Assembly (NCBI GenBank): GCA_964567745.1
Contig: CAZMNY010000017.1
Location: 86,822 to 150,821 of the forward strand
Length of the DNA: 64,000 nt
Source of the DNA: CAZMNY01 sp964567745
Lineage (GTDB): Bacteria > Planctomycetota > Planctomycetia > Pirellulales > Pirellulaceae
Direction of reading: 5' to 3'
Positions 1-8,236 of the stretch are shown here, one piece after another (within the stretch, counting starts at the first letter, position 1; every line of letters begins with the position of its first letter). The translations under genes were made by a program, and so were the position numbers. The notes beneath the pieces were generated by a model, which was not told the DNA's origin, searched no databases, and saw only the letters and a program-made list of their open reading frames with translations.

Positions 1-332
1 GTGCCCTTGGCAATCGACTGGTCGCGAAAGTCGGTGCCTTTGCGAGCGTACTGAATCACGCCGATCAGTTGACCAGGTTCGAACGGGTAGAGAATGTCTT
101 CACGACGCTTTGCTGAGGTCGCTTCCCAGCTCTTACACAACCAAATCCGGCAGACCATTCGGCTGGTCCCTTTAATGATGCGGATGCCATTTCCCGCCAA
201 CGTCTCGCCGATCTCCTTGGCAACTCCTTCCGGCGCCTCCGTGACCTTTTCGACTCGGTAGTCAGCCGCACCGAGCGAAAGCAGCGGCGTAAGAACCAGC
301 GAGGCGAATACGATCGTGCAAAGTCGGGGCAT
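1..332 (-). CDS. Secreted planctomycete protein of unknown function (3' end outside window)
   Basis: The reverse strand reads open from an ATG at 332 to the window edge, giving about 110 residues with no stop. The first 20-22 residues form a signal peptide (MPRLCTIVFASLVLTPLLS then an LGAA cleavage-like site), so export is likely. The mature part contains the stretch YPFEPGQLIGVIQY followed by KGTDFRDQSIAKG, a pattern I associate with small secreted proteins found repeatedly in planctomycete genomes; no biochemical role is known to me. The C-terminus lies beyond base 1. The gene is read towards the window edge and the gap to the next gene (166 bp) shows nothing obvious. Confidence 0.7.
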   Translation of the reverse strand, partial: MPRLCTIVFASLVLTPLLSLGAADYRVEKVTEAPEGVAKEIGETLAGNGIRIIKGTSRMVCRIWLCKSWEATSAKRREDILYPFEPGQLIGVIQYARKGTDFRDQSIAKG

Positions 333-498
333 GGGGAGCTCGATGCAAAGGAAGGGTGTCAGGTGGGATAGCGCACCAGCATCAAACCACTGGCGAGCTG
401 AAACCAGTATGATATCGAGCAGTAGGACGGGTCAAGAGACGGCGTTAGCGGTGCCCCAACCCATGCTGGACACAGCGCCGAGAGCGACGCCAACGGCT

Positions 499-860
499 CT
501 ACATCCCGAATAGCCCACGCAGGAAACTTTGAACGGGCGTTCGGCCTTCAAGAATGGCAACGTTGTAGAATTCGGCAAAGCCGCTGTTTTCGCAGGATAC
601 CGCCACGAACTCCTTCCTGACAATCGAGGCAAGGCCAGTCCCGGTCATCCACACGCGTTCAACACTCGCCTCGCCATGACCGCATTTTGACAGACAAAGT
701 CCTTGGAGTCGGTCGCGTCCGTGCTCTCGGCCAGAAAGTCGAGATTCAGTTTCCCCTCGCGCGAGCAGCCGCAGCGCCAACACGAATCAAACTGATCTTC
801 GATAACCTCACGACAATTGGCGCAGGACCACATATGAGTTTTCGCGTCGCTGTCTTCCAT
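499..860 (-). pseudogene. Two-module zinc-ribbon protein, single-base frameshift
   Basis: The N-terminal frame starts at 860 and contains WSCANCREVIEDQFDSCWRC, a CxxC...CxxC zinc ribbon. Near DSKDFVC it leaves the coding frame and stops at 645. The adjacent frame then continues with the second half: CGHGEASVERVWMTGTGLAS, KEFVAVSC and GFAEFYN, ending at 499. That second half matches the known pattern of small zinc-ribbon proteins (Cx2CG, TGtGls, F.vVSC..CGy.EFY, a terminal FG). Adding one base in the T-run at 685-688 restores CQKCGHGEA and joins both modules into about 120 residues. The last ribbon also has CENS where CxxC is expected. The lesion is either a homopolymer sequencing error or a true recent pseudogene. 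Confidence 0.7.
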
Positions 861-1272
861 CAGAGCGTCCGAAACAGAATTTGAGGCCGATTGATTCTAG
901 CCTAACAGAATTGAGGCCACATCAGATTTTCCGCGCGCCAGACTGACTGAATATCGTGCGAGGAAGAAGGCCCCGCATCGTTGCATCGCGCCCAATGATG
1001 ATGCCGCGATTTCTACGGCGCAGTCGATCCGGAATCTTGAGCGTCGTTCGTGGACTCGGGAGCAACGGGGGCGGGGCCCATCGATTCCATGGCGCCGCGA
1101 CCGAGCTTGACTGAAGCGAGTTCCGCTGTGCACGAGTTTGATGGCTACTGATAAAACCTAACTCGAAAATTGTCACCGAGCCGTGCGATAATGACCGCTA
1201 CGGATTGAATTCCCGCAATTCACCCAGGATGCATCGACGGCAAGACGGCTCAATCGCTACGCCAGCATCGTG
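861..1272. other. Intergenic region with no supported gene
   Basis: About 410 bases between the stop of the aminotransferase gene on the right and the start of the zinc-ribbon gene on the left, both read leftwards. Short open frames occur on both strands but have no recognisable domain and no convincing ribosome binding site. I see no clear terminator hairpin. Confidence 0.4.
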
Positions 1273-2616
1273 CTAAGCAGGTAGTATCGATCGCAGGGAA
1301 TCGCCCACCACGGATGGAATCCGTTCGAGAATGTCGATCGCTGTCGATAGCGGCGGTGCGAGGCACATCACATCGCCGCGCATTCGCGTGAACAAGCCAC
1401 ATTGCTGCGCCGCTTCGTGCCACCTCGGTCCGATCTTGAGTGAAGGATCAAACTCCTTCTTCGTCTCCCGATCCTCAACCACTTCAACGGCGCACATCAT
1501 GCCGAGGCCGCGTATGTCGCCAACATTCGGATGACTCGCTAATTCCTGATGAAGCCCATCGAGCAGCAACGGGCCTCGGCTTGCAGCGGCCTCAACAAGA
1601 CCTTCGTCCTCGATGATCTGCAGGTTGCGCAGGGCCACGGCACATCCAACAGGATGCCCGCTGTACGTATAGGCGTGCATCCAAGTTCGCTCGGGGTCGT
1701 CAAACACAGTCGCAACACGGTCGCAAAACCCAACACCTCCCAGGGGAAAATAACCGGACGTGACGCCCTTGGCGAACTGAATCATGTCGGGCTCGACGCC
1801 CCAGTGCTCGAGGGCGAACATTTTGCCTGTTCGACCGAAACCCGTAATCACTTCATCCGCCGCAAACAGCACGTCGTAACGATCGCAAATCTCGCGAATT
1901 CGAGGGAAGTAATCGTCCGGCGGAATGATGACTCCCGCGGCACCCTGAACCGGCTCGGCGATAAACATCGCAACGGTCTCCGGCCCCTCGCGGAGGATCG
2001 CCTGCTCTAGTTCATCCGCCGTCGCTATTCCGCTCGAGCGACCATCTGTCGGGGTCGGGTATCGATACGGGTACGGGCTTGAGATATGCGAGAACCCCTG
2101 CATCAACGGTTCGAACATCGGCCAGTAACTGGCGATTCCCGTGGCGCTCATCGACGCAACCGTGACGCCGTGATAGCCCCACTGACGCGAAATCACCTTG
2201 ACCTTGTTCGGCTGACCTTGGCATTTCCAGTAATACCTGGCCGTCTTGAACGCCGCGTCGTTCGACTCAGCGCCGCCGGACGTAAGGAAGAAACGGTTTA
2301 TCGATGGGTAACAAATCTCGGCAAGTTTCCTAGCCAGTTCGATCGATGCGGCGTTGGTGCTTCCGGAATAGCCTGAGCAATACCCGAGTCGATTCATTTG
2401 CGCCGAGGCGGCGTCCGCTAGTTCCGTGCGCCCGTGACCAACCGCAACATTCCACAATCCCGAGATCGCATCGATGAACGCATTGCCATCGGAGTCGAAT
2501 AGCATGGCACCATCGCCTCGGACCCACGACCGCGCCTTATCGTGCCCATCCACATTGTGAAGCGGGTGGACCAAGTGCGCTCGATCCAACTCACGCCAGT
2601 CCTCGGGAATCGTCAT
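1273..2616 (-). CDS. Class III PLP-dependent aminotransferase (omega-amino-acid/pyruvate type)
   Basis: A 447-residue fold-type I aminotransferase, the usual length for the family. Visible landmarks are the cofactor and substrate region GAESNDAAFKTARYYW, the Asp-containing AADEVITGFGRTGKMF that contacts the pyridine nitrogen, and AKGVTSGYFPLGG, where Lys283 should form the Schiff base. The C-terminal small domain follows with GLGMMCAVEVVED. It should move an amino group from an omega-amino acid or amine to pyruvate or a similar keto acid in the cytoplasm; the exact substrate cannot be read from the sequence. It is divergent from the amino-acid gene run starting at 2951, which suggests a shared control region and a shared pathway. 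The ATG start fits the conserved N-terminus DRAHLVHPLHN. Confidence 0.9.
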   Translation of the reverse strand: MTIPEDWRELDRAHLVHPLHNVDGHDKARSWVRGDGAMLFDSDGNAFIDAISGLWNVAVGHGRTELADAASAQMNRLGYCSGYSGSTNAASIELARKLAEICYPSINRFFLTSGGAESNDAAFKTARYYWKCQGQPNKVKVISRQWGYHGVTVASMSATGIASYWPMFEPLMQGFSHISSPYPYRYPTPTDGRSSGIATADELEQAILREGPETVAMFIAEPVQGAAGVIIPPDDYFPRIREICDRYDVLFAADEVITGFGRTGKMFALEHWGVEPDMIQFAKGVTSGYFPLGGVGFCDRVATVFDDPERTWMHAYTYSGHPVGCAVALRNLQIIEDEGLVEAAASRGPLLLDGLHQELASHPNVGDIRGLGMMCAVEVVEDRETKKEFDPSLKIGPRWHEAAQQCGLFTRMRGDVMCLAPPLSTAIDILERIPSVVGDSLRSILPA

Positions 2617-2950
2617 GTTTGGATAGAACCGCTACACAGAATAAGAATGTTGGGTGAACTTTGCGAGGCGATTGCCGACGCATTGCCAGAATCATTCACA
2701 AGCCGTCTTTGTACCGTTGGGTTGCGTTCGCGCCTACGAGTCCAAACGGGCCTTGCCGTGCGATTTTCGTTGGCGGGCGCGATAGTTGAGTCCCAGCCGT
2801 CTGCTTCATTTGCGCCTTTCATTAAGGTAGGCTGCGTGTCGGGCGTTCCGTTTCTGCGGCATCAGCTTCGGTACGGCAATCAGTAGCCAACTCGCATTTT
2901 ATTTCCGTGCAATACGCTGTGCAGCATCCACACAACATTGAGGCGGACAA
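2617..2950. other. Divergent intergenic/control region
   Basis: These 334 bases separate the leftward aminotransferase gene from the rightward aldolase/deacylase run and must hold the start signals for both. An AGGCGG purine stretch at 2940-2947 serves the gene at 2951. I do not see an unambiguous -35/-10 pair or a strong operator palindrome. Confidence 0.4.
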
Positions 2951-4051
2951 GTGATGGCGGTTTCGATCGGATGCTCCAAAAGTGATCTCGACACACCCGC
3001 ATTGTGTATTGATCTCGACGCGATGGAGAGCAATACAGGCGAGATCGTCGAAGCTTGTCGAGCTCGCAACCTGGCATGGCGTCCCCACTCGAAATGTCAC
3101 AAGTCGCCCGACATCGGACGCAAGCTGGTCGAGTCGGGCGCGATCGGATTAACTTGCGCCAAGCTTGGCGAAGCTGAAGTTTTGGGGCGAGGCGGAATCA
3201 ATGATCTGCTCATCGCCAACATGATCGTCGGCCCTCAAAAGCTCGAACGACTGGCCGCGCTTCGCAAGATCGCCGACCCCATCGTATGTGTCGATCACGA
3301 GGATCAACTCCGCCCGATGTCGGCGCGCATGGAGAACGAGGAAGCGGCGGTTCGTGTTTTAGTGGAAGTCGACATTGGGCTCGCGCGAGTGGGGTGTCAA
3401 GCAGGTCAAGCGACAGTCGAACTTGCTCGGCTGGTTCATGAATTGCCGGGCGTCGAGCTGGCGGGAATTATGGGCTATGAAGGCCATCTTTTGACGCTTC
3501 CGGATCCGGTCGAGAAACGCGAACGCATCGCGGCGGCGCTCGCTTGTTTAGTCGAAACGGCAGAAGCGGTTCGATCCGCGGGTTTGCCTTGCGACATTGT
3601 CTCGTGCGGCGGCACGGGCTCCTTCCTCTACAGCGTGGAAGCTCCAGGCGTTTCCGAGTTGCAGGCCGGCGGGGCGATCTTCATGGATGAATTTTACCGT
3701 CGAGAGTGCCGAATCGAACACCTGAGTCACGCGTTGACCGTGGTCGCGACGGTGGTCAGCTGCCCGACCAAGGAGCGCGCGATTGTCGACTCGGGTCGCA
3801 AGACAATGCACGGAGACTTCTCGCTACCGCGCGTCGTCGGCCGCGAAGACCTTGAGTTTGTACGATTGTCCGCGGAACACGGCGAACTCCACTGCGACCC
3901 TAGCGGTCCGGGACTGCGCATTGGCGATCGGCTCGAAATCATTCCTGGTTACAGCGATATGACCACGGTGCTGCACAATGAGTTCTACGCTTTCCGCGGC
4001 GATCGGCTCGAAGCCATTTGGCCGCTCGATGGCCGTGGAAAACTCCAATAG
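2951..4051 (+). CDS. D-threonine aldolase / D-serine dehydratase-like PLP enzyme
   Basis: A 366-residue protein of the alanine-racemase-fold group that contains D-threonine aldolase and DSD1-type D-serine dehydratase. The N-terminus has DTPALCIDLDAMESN and then RPHSKCHKSPDIG, where the first Lys after PHS is the expected PLP lysine. GLTCAKLGEAEVL, GIMGYEGHLL and SCGGTGSF follow. The C-terminal domain carries PGYSDMTTVLHNEFY where metal-dependent relatives have an H-x-C or H-x-D pair, so the usual His ligand appears as Tyr. The enzyme probably acts on beta-hydroxy D-amino acids, but substrate and metal need are open. GTG (2951) and ATG (2954) are both possible starts behind AGGCGG. It leads a rightward run of four genes. 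Confidence 0.8.
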   Translation: MMAVSIGCSKSDLDTPALCIDLDAMESNTGEIVEACRARNLAWRPHSKCHKSPDIGRKLVESGAIGLTCAKLGEAEVLGRGGINDLLIANMIVGPQKLERLAALRKIADPIVCVDHEDQLRPMSARMENEEAAVRVLVEVDIGLARVGCQAGQATVELARLVHELPGVELAGIMGYEGHLLTLPDPVEKRERIAAALACLVETAEAVRSAGLPCDIVSCGGTGSFLYSVEAPGVSELQAGGAIFMDEFYRRECRIEHLSHALTVVATVVSCPTKERAIVDSGRKTMHGDFSLPRVVGREDLEFVRLSAEHGELHCDPSGPGLRIGDRLEIIPGYSDMTTVLHNEFYAFRGDRLEAIWPLDGRGKLQ

Positions 4052-4141
4052 CACGTCCGCAACATCTGTTGAATAACGCCAGCGCGGGCGTCGGCTCGAA
4101 TTCGAATTCGGTTGAACTCGCAAAGATCAAAGGACCAATTC

Positions 4142-4906
4142 GTGAGACAAAGTAAGACACTGGCTCGTATTCGCGACGGCAAGCCGGCCGCGATAGCCAA
4201 CTTGGGTCATTTCATTCCGGCGTTTGTTCGCCACGCTGCGGCAACCGGATTCGACTGCATCTGGCTCGACCTCGAGCATCGGACTTGGGACCCGACTCAA
4301 GTCCAAGCAATTTTGGCCTTCTTCCACAAGTTCGATATCGATTGCCTATTGCGAGCGCCGACAACCGACCGCGCTCTGCTCTATCGTTATCTCGAGGACG
4401 GCGCGACGGGAGTCATGATTCCGCACGTTGCAACGCGTGAGCAAGCGGAACATCTCGTCGGCGCCTTGCGTTTTCCGCCGATCGGAAATCGCGGCCTCGA
4501 CGGTGCCGGGCTCGACTGTGAATTCGACACGAAACAGGGCGCGGCCTATTCTGACGAAGCCAATCGCGAAACGATGCTTGTGGTCCAGATCGAATCGCCC
4601 GAAGCGGTCGCGAACGCCGAACAGATCGCCGCTGTGCCCGGAGTCGACGGGCTGTTTATTGGGCCCGGCGATTTGGGGCTGCGTCTGAAGCACGACGAAA
4701 CAGGCCTAACACTCGAGCACGCCGAGCAACAAGTGGCTTCGGCCTGCCGTGAACACGATAAAGCGTGGGGCCGACCAGCGTTCAGCAAAGAAGATCTTCA
4801 CTCTCTCAGCGAAAAAGGCGCGCAGCTCTTGGCCTACGGCGGCGACTTCGGATTCCTCCTGCAAGGACTCACCCGCTCTCAAGCCGATTTCGAAGGCCTG
4901 AGATAG
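4142..4906 (+). CDS. HpcH/HpaI-family class II aldolase
   Basis: A 254-residue TIM-barrel aldolase of the HpcH/HpaI (2-keto-3-deoxy-sugar or 4-hydroxy-2-oxoheptanedioate aldolase) family. Landmarks are WLDLEHRTWD, GVMIPHVATREQAE, VVQIESPEAVANAEQIAAVP and GLFIGPGDLGLRL, which include the conserved acidic metal ligands (Glu of IESPEA, Asp of GPGDL). Members split or form 4-hydroxy-2-oxo acids, giving pyruvate and an aldehyde. I place the start at GTG 4142, behind AAAGGA at 4128-4133. A TTG at 4112 would give a 264-residue version without a good ribosome site. It follows the PLP enzyme by 90 bp and precedes an M20 deacylase, so it probably acts on a hydroxylated carbon skeleton in the same pathway. 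Confidence 0.82.
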   Translation: MRQSKTLARIRDGKPAAIANLGHFIPAFVRHAAATGFDCIWLDLEHRTWDPTQVQAILAFFHKFDIDCLLRAPTTDRALLYRYLEDGATGVMIPHVATREQAEHLVGALRFPPIGNRGLDGAGLDCEFDTKQGAAYSDEANRETMLVVQIESPEAVANAEQIAAVPGVDGLFIGPGDLGLRLKHDETGLTLEHAEQQVASACREHDKAWGRPAFSKEDLHSLSEKGAQLLAYGGDFGFLLQGLTRSQADFEGLR

Positions 4907-5003
4907 CCTGTGGATCTCGAGTTTCCGGCGAACCGAACAGAGGGCTAGAATGCCCTTGGACACGAATCACAGATTTTACCCTTAGACAATAGGCGCCACT
5001 TCT

Positions 5004-6176
5004 ATGAATAGTGCTGCAAGTTCGCTCGACTTCGCCAAGCGGTTGATCGGGTTTGAAACTGTGAGTTGCGGATCAAACAAGGCGATCACGGATGAGATCT
5101 CACAGTGGCTCACTGACTTGGATTTCGCCATCGAACGCATTGACTACGAAGACGTCAAGGGAGTCGCAAAATCGTGCGTTCTCGCAAAGAAGGGCACCGG
5201 CGTTGGCGGCACCGCCTATTTCGGCCACACCGACGTGGTCCCGGTTGATGATTGGCAATTTGCCCCGAGCGGACCATTCGAGCCGACTGTCGTCAAAGAG
5301 CGTCTCTACGGTCGAGGCAGCTGCGACATGAAGGGCTCGATCGCATGCGCGCTTGCCGCAGCGAGCCACCATAGTCAAGCGTCGTTCGCCGAACCCCTTT
5401 ATATTGCCTGCACCGCCGACGAAGAGATTGGCTACGAAGGTGCCAGGCAAGTCGCCGAGCGATCGGAATTCTACCGCGAGATGGTCGAACACGACACGCT
5501 CACGTTGATCGGCGAGCCGACCGAGCTGCGAGTTGTGCACGCCCACAAAGGCACATACGGTTTCCGCGCTGTATCGCATGGCGAGTCGGCTCACTCCAGT
5601 ACCGCGGAGGGCTTGAACGCCAACTTGGCGATGATTCCATTCCTCGTTGAGATGAAAGCGATTCACGACCAAACCGAGTCGCTCGAAGAATGGAAGAACC
5701 ACGAATTCTCACCGCCGACCATGGGTTGGAACATCGGCGTCAACGACCATACTTTCGCGATCAACATCAAGCCTCCGCAGAGCGTCTGCACTGTCTACTA
5801 CCGCCCCATGCCCGGCGTTGACGGGCGTCCCTTGCTCGATCGAGCTCGTCGGGCCGCCGAGAAATGTGGCATTGAATTCATCGTCGAACGGTGTGCGGAA
5901 GCTGTCTACGTCGATTCAAATTCGGAACACATTCAACAACTTGCCGAATTGGCCGGAACTGGATCGGCGGCCACAGTATCGTACGGCACGGACGGCGCCA
6001 TGCTTCGCGATCTCAAGCGAATCGCGGTCATCGGCCCAGGCAGTATCGAGCAAGCGCATACGTGTGACGAGTGGATTGACCTGCGCCAACTCGAACTCGG
6101 CGCCGACTTCTATCGGCGCGTGATTGAACGATGGTGCCTGGCACCCGTCAGCGCCGCCGCTCGATCGTGTGAGTGA
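5004..6176 (+). CDS. M20-family metallopeptidase (acetylornithine deacetylase / DapE-like)
   Basis: A 390-residue zinc amidohydrolase. The two-metal centre is readable: GHTDVVPVDD (His and Asp ligands), RGSCDMKGS (bridging Asp), TADEEIGYEG (catalytic Glu and ligand Glu) and IGEPTELRVVHAHKG. The small dimerisation domain lies between about residues 180 and 300, with SHGESAHSS at its start. The enzyme should remove an acyl group, often acetyl, from the nitrogen of an amino acid in the cytoplasm. Its stop at 6174-6176 is 60 bp before a GNAT N-acetyltransferase, so a deacetylase and an acetyltransferase sit together as in arginine-type acetylated routes. The assignment to ArgE itself is not certain because subfamily members differ in substrate. 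Confidence 0.85.
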   Translation: MNSAASSLDFAKRLIGFETVSCGSNKAITDEISQWLTDLDFAIERIDYEDVKGVAKSCVLAKKGTGVGGTAYFGHTDVVPVDDWQFAPSGPFEPTVVKERLYGRGSCDMKGSIACALAAASHHSQASFAEPLYIACTADEEIGYEGARQVAERSEFYREMVEHDTLTLIGEPTELRVVHAHKGTYGFRAVSHGESAHSSTAEGLNANLAMIPFLVEMKAIHDQTESLEEWKNHEFSPPTMGWNIGVNDHTFAINIKPPQSVCTVYYRPMPGVDGRPLLDRARRAAEKCGIEFIVERCAEAVYVDSNSEHIQQLAELAGTGSAATVSYGTDGAMLRDLKRIAVIGPGSIEQAHTCDEWIDLRQLELGADFYRRVIERWCLAPVSAAARSCE

Positions 6177-6236
6177 GTGAGTGAAGCGCTTGTTATCACG
6201 GCCCCATTGACGCTCCAAACAGCAGGCAGAAAGTGC

Positions 6237-6677
6237 ATGGCCAGTTCAGAACCGACTCAGAAGTTTCAGCTCCGCCGAGCTGCCGTCGAAGACCTTGATC
6301 CGCTGATCGACTTTCTGAAGCCCTTCGTCGATGCCAAACACATTCTGCCTCGCAATGTCGGAGAACTGCAATTGCTCTTGGCCAATGGATTCGTCGCGGA
6401 GTCCGAGGCTGTTATGATCGGTTTTGCGGCCGTCGAGGTCTATTCGCCGAAGATGGCCGAGATTCAGTGCCTCGCAGTCGACTCTGCATATCGCCGAGTT
6501 GGTATCGGGCGCGAGCTGGTCCAGCTTTGCGTCGAACGAGCTCGCGACCTGAAGATTCGCGAACTAATGGCCATCACCGTGGAGGATGCTTTCCTCGTCG
6601 ACTGCGGGTTCGACTATTCCTTGCCGAATCAGAAACGGGCATTGTTCATCGAGACGTGGTCGCCAGACGGTGAATAG
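6237..6677 (+). CDS. GNAT acetyltransferase resembling short N-acetylglutamate synthase
   Basis: A single GNAT domain of 146 residues. The acetyl-CoA site is AVDSAYRRVGIGRELVQLC, matching the R/Q-x-x-G-x-G/A pattern. Upstream is LPRNVGELQLLL and GFAAVEVYSPKMAEIQ, which resembles the stand-alone amino-acid N-acetyltransferases (ArgA-like, COG1246 type) in both layout and size. The C-terminal part VEDAFLVDCGFDYSLPNQKR differs from the typical FFEKLGF, so substrate identity is inferred only. I prefer ATG 6237, with a purine-rich AGGCAGAAAG just upstream; a GTG at 6177, directly after the preceding stop, would extend the protein by 20 residues without a domain. It closes the four-gene rightward run and faces a convergent gene. 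Confidence 0.75.
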   Translation: MASSEPTQKFQLRRAAVEDLDPLIDFLKPFVDAKHILPRNVGELQLLLANGFVAESEAVMIGFAAVEVYSPKMAEIQCLAVDSAYRRVGIGRELVQLCVERARDLKIRELMAITVEDAFLVDCGFDYSLPNQKRALFIETWSPDGE

Positions 6678-6751
6678 TCGCTTCCGATTCGCTTGTGCCG
6701 ACGGCGCACGAAGGTAACCGACAGACTGACAGAATCGAGTTGACGGCGAAA

Positions 6752-8236
6752 TCAGCTCAGAAGTTTTTGCAGCACGTGACCGTGAACATTGGTCAGACGG
6801 CGATCGATGCCATTGTGCCGAAACGTCAGTCGCGTGTGGTCGAGCCCCAGCAAGTGAAGAATGGTGGCGTTGAGATCGTGCACCGAGGAAACATCTTCAA
6901 CGGCTTTGAACCCTAGCTCGTCGGTCACACCGTAGCTCACTCCGCCTTTGACTCCCGCTCCGCCGAGCCACGCGGTGAATCCATAGGGGTTGTGATCTCG
7001 CCCCTTGGCGCCCTTTTGAAACATCGGCATTCGCCCGAATTCCGTGCACCAGACGACAAGCGTGTCCTCCAGTAGGCCTCGTTGCTTGAGGTCCTTAAAG
7101 AGCGCTGCCGCGGGCTGGTCTAGGATCTCGCCGTGCACGTCGTACTGCTCGCGAAGTTTCGAGTGACCGTCCCAATTCAGTTGACCGCCGCTGGCATACG
7201 CGCCGTTGAACAACTGAACAAAGCGAACGCCGTTCTCGATCAAGCGCCGCGCCAAGATCGCGTTCTTGGCGAAGGCTGCTTTTGTTTTGTTTTTCGAATC
7301 GGCCCCGTACATCTTCAACGTATGCTGCGTCTCCGTTGATAGGTCGCTGATTTTCGGCACAGACAACTGCATCCTCGCCGCCAACTCATAACTTGCGATC
7401 CGAGCAGCCAGATTGCCATCCTTGGGTTGAAGCTTGAGCTGTTCGTCGTTCAGCAGCCGAAGCAACGATCGAGCCGACTCGTCGGCATCGCGACTGATTC
7501 GGTTCGGCGGCAACAAGTTCTCAATTGGCTTACTGCTGCTGAATGGAGTCCCCTGAAACACGGCGGGGAGAAAACCAGGACCCCAATTATTGACGCTCGC
7601 TTGCGGAACGCCTCGCGGATCGGGAATCGCCACAAACGCCGGCAAATCCTGATTCTCGCAACCGAGCGCATAAGTGACCCAGGCACCGATGCTGGGGAAA
7701 CCGTCGAGCACGAATCCCGTTGAGAGAAAGTTCTCGGCTGGACCATGGGTGTTTGAGTTGCTCGTCAGAGTGTGAACGAACGCGATATCATCGACCAAGC
7801 TTCCCAAATGAGGAATCATGTCCGAGACCATTTTGCCGCACTCGCCACGCGGACGAAATGCATATTGCGGTCGTGCCAGATTCCCCGCGGGGCCCTGAAA
7901 CGTCACCGCTGGTCCGCCGACGAGCGGCTTGCCGTCCTGCCGCGCCAGCTCGGGCTTGTAGTCGTACGTTTCCAATTGACTACATGCGCCGGCGCAAAAG
8001 ATCACCAGAACATTCTTGGCCTTCGGAGCTCGATGCGGAGCGCGAGGCGCATTGGGGCGAGCAGGATCAATCGCTTCGGTGGGCGCCGCGAGCAGGCCGT
8101 CATCGCCAAGCAAACTCGCCAAGGCGATTCCGCTGAGCCCGGTTGCCGTCTGCCCAAAGAAGTATCGGCGCAAGAGCGTCCGACGCTCAACTGGCGAAAC
8201 AGGATCTCTCTCGGCCGTAGTATGAAATCGATTCAT
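6752..8236 (-). CDS. DUF1501 family protein, Tat-type leader
   Basis: A 494-residue member of the DUF1501 family, which belongs to the alkaline-phosphatase/sulfatase-like fold and is greatly expanded in planctomycetes. The N-terminus has paired arginines (SPVERRTLLRRYFFGQ) and a hydrophobic stretch to LLAAP, suggesting export. VLVIFCAGACSQLETYDYKP, FVHTLTSNSNTHGPAENF, VWCTEFGRMPMFQ and GRDHNPYGFTAWLGG are family landmarks. The biochemical role of the family is unsettled. Its start overlaps the stop of the DUF1549/DUF1553 gene (8233) by four bases, indicating translational coupling; this pair is a standard planctomycete unit often linked to breakdown of complex polysaccharides. Confidence in family is high, in function low. 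Confidence 0.9.
   Translation of the reverse strand: MNRFHTTAERDPVSPVERRTLLRRYFFGQTATGLSGIALASLLGDDGLLAAPTEAIDPARPNAPRAPHRAPKAKNVLVIFCAGACSQLETYDYKPELARQDGKPLVGGPAVTFQGPAGNLARPQYAFRPRGECGKMVSDMIPHLGSLVDDIAFVHTLTSNSNTHGPAENFLSTGFVLDGFPSIGAWVTYALGCENQDLPAFVAIPDPRGVPQASVNNWGPGFLPAVFQGTPFSSSKPIENLLPPNRISRDADESARSLLRLLNDEQLKLQPKDGNLAARIASYELAARMQLSVPKISDLSTETQHTLKMYGADSKNKTKAAFAKNAILARRLIENGVRFVQLFNGAYASGGQLNWDGHSKLREQYDVHGEILDQPAAALFKDLKQRGLLEDTLVVWCTEFGRMPMFQKGAKGRDHNPYGFTAWLGGAGVKGGVSYGVTDELGFKAVEDVSSVHDLNATILHLLGLDHTRLTFRHNGIDRRLTNVHGHVLQKLLS

Noticed and set aside
922..1176. Short minus-strand frames in the 861-1272 gap
   Set aside because: Low-complexity basic and serine-rich translations without family resemblance or ribosome sites.
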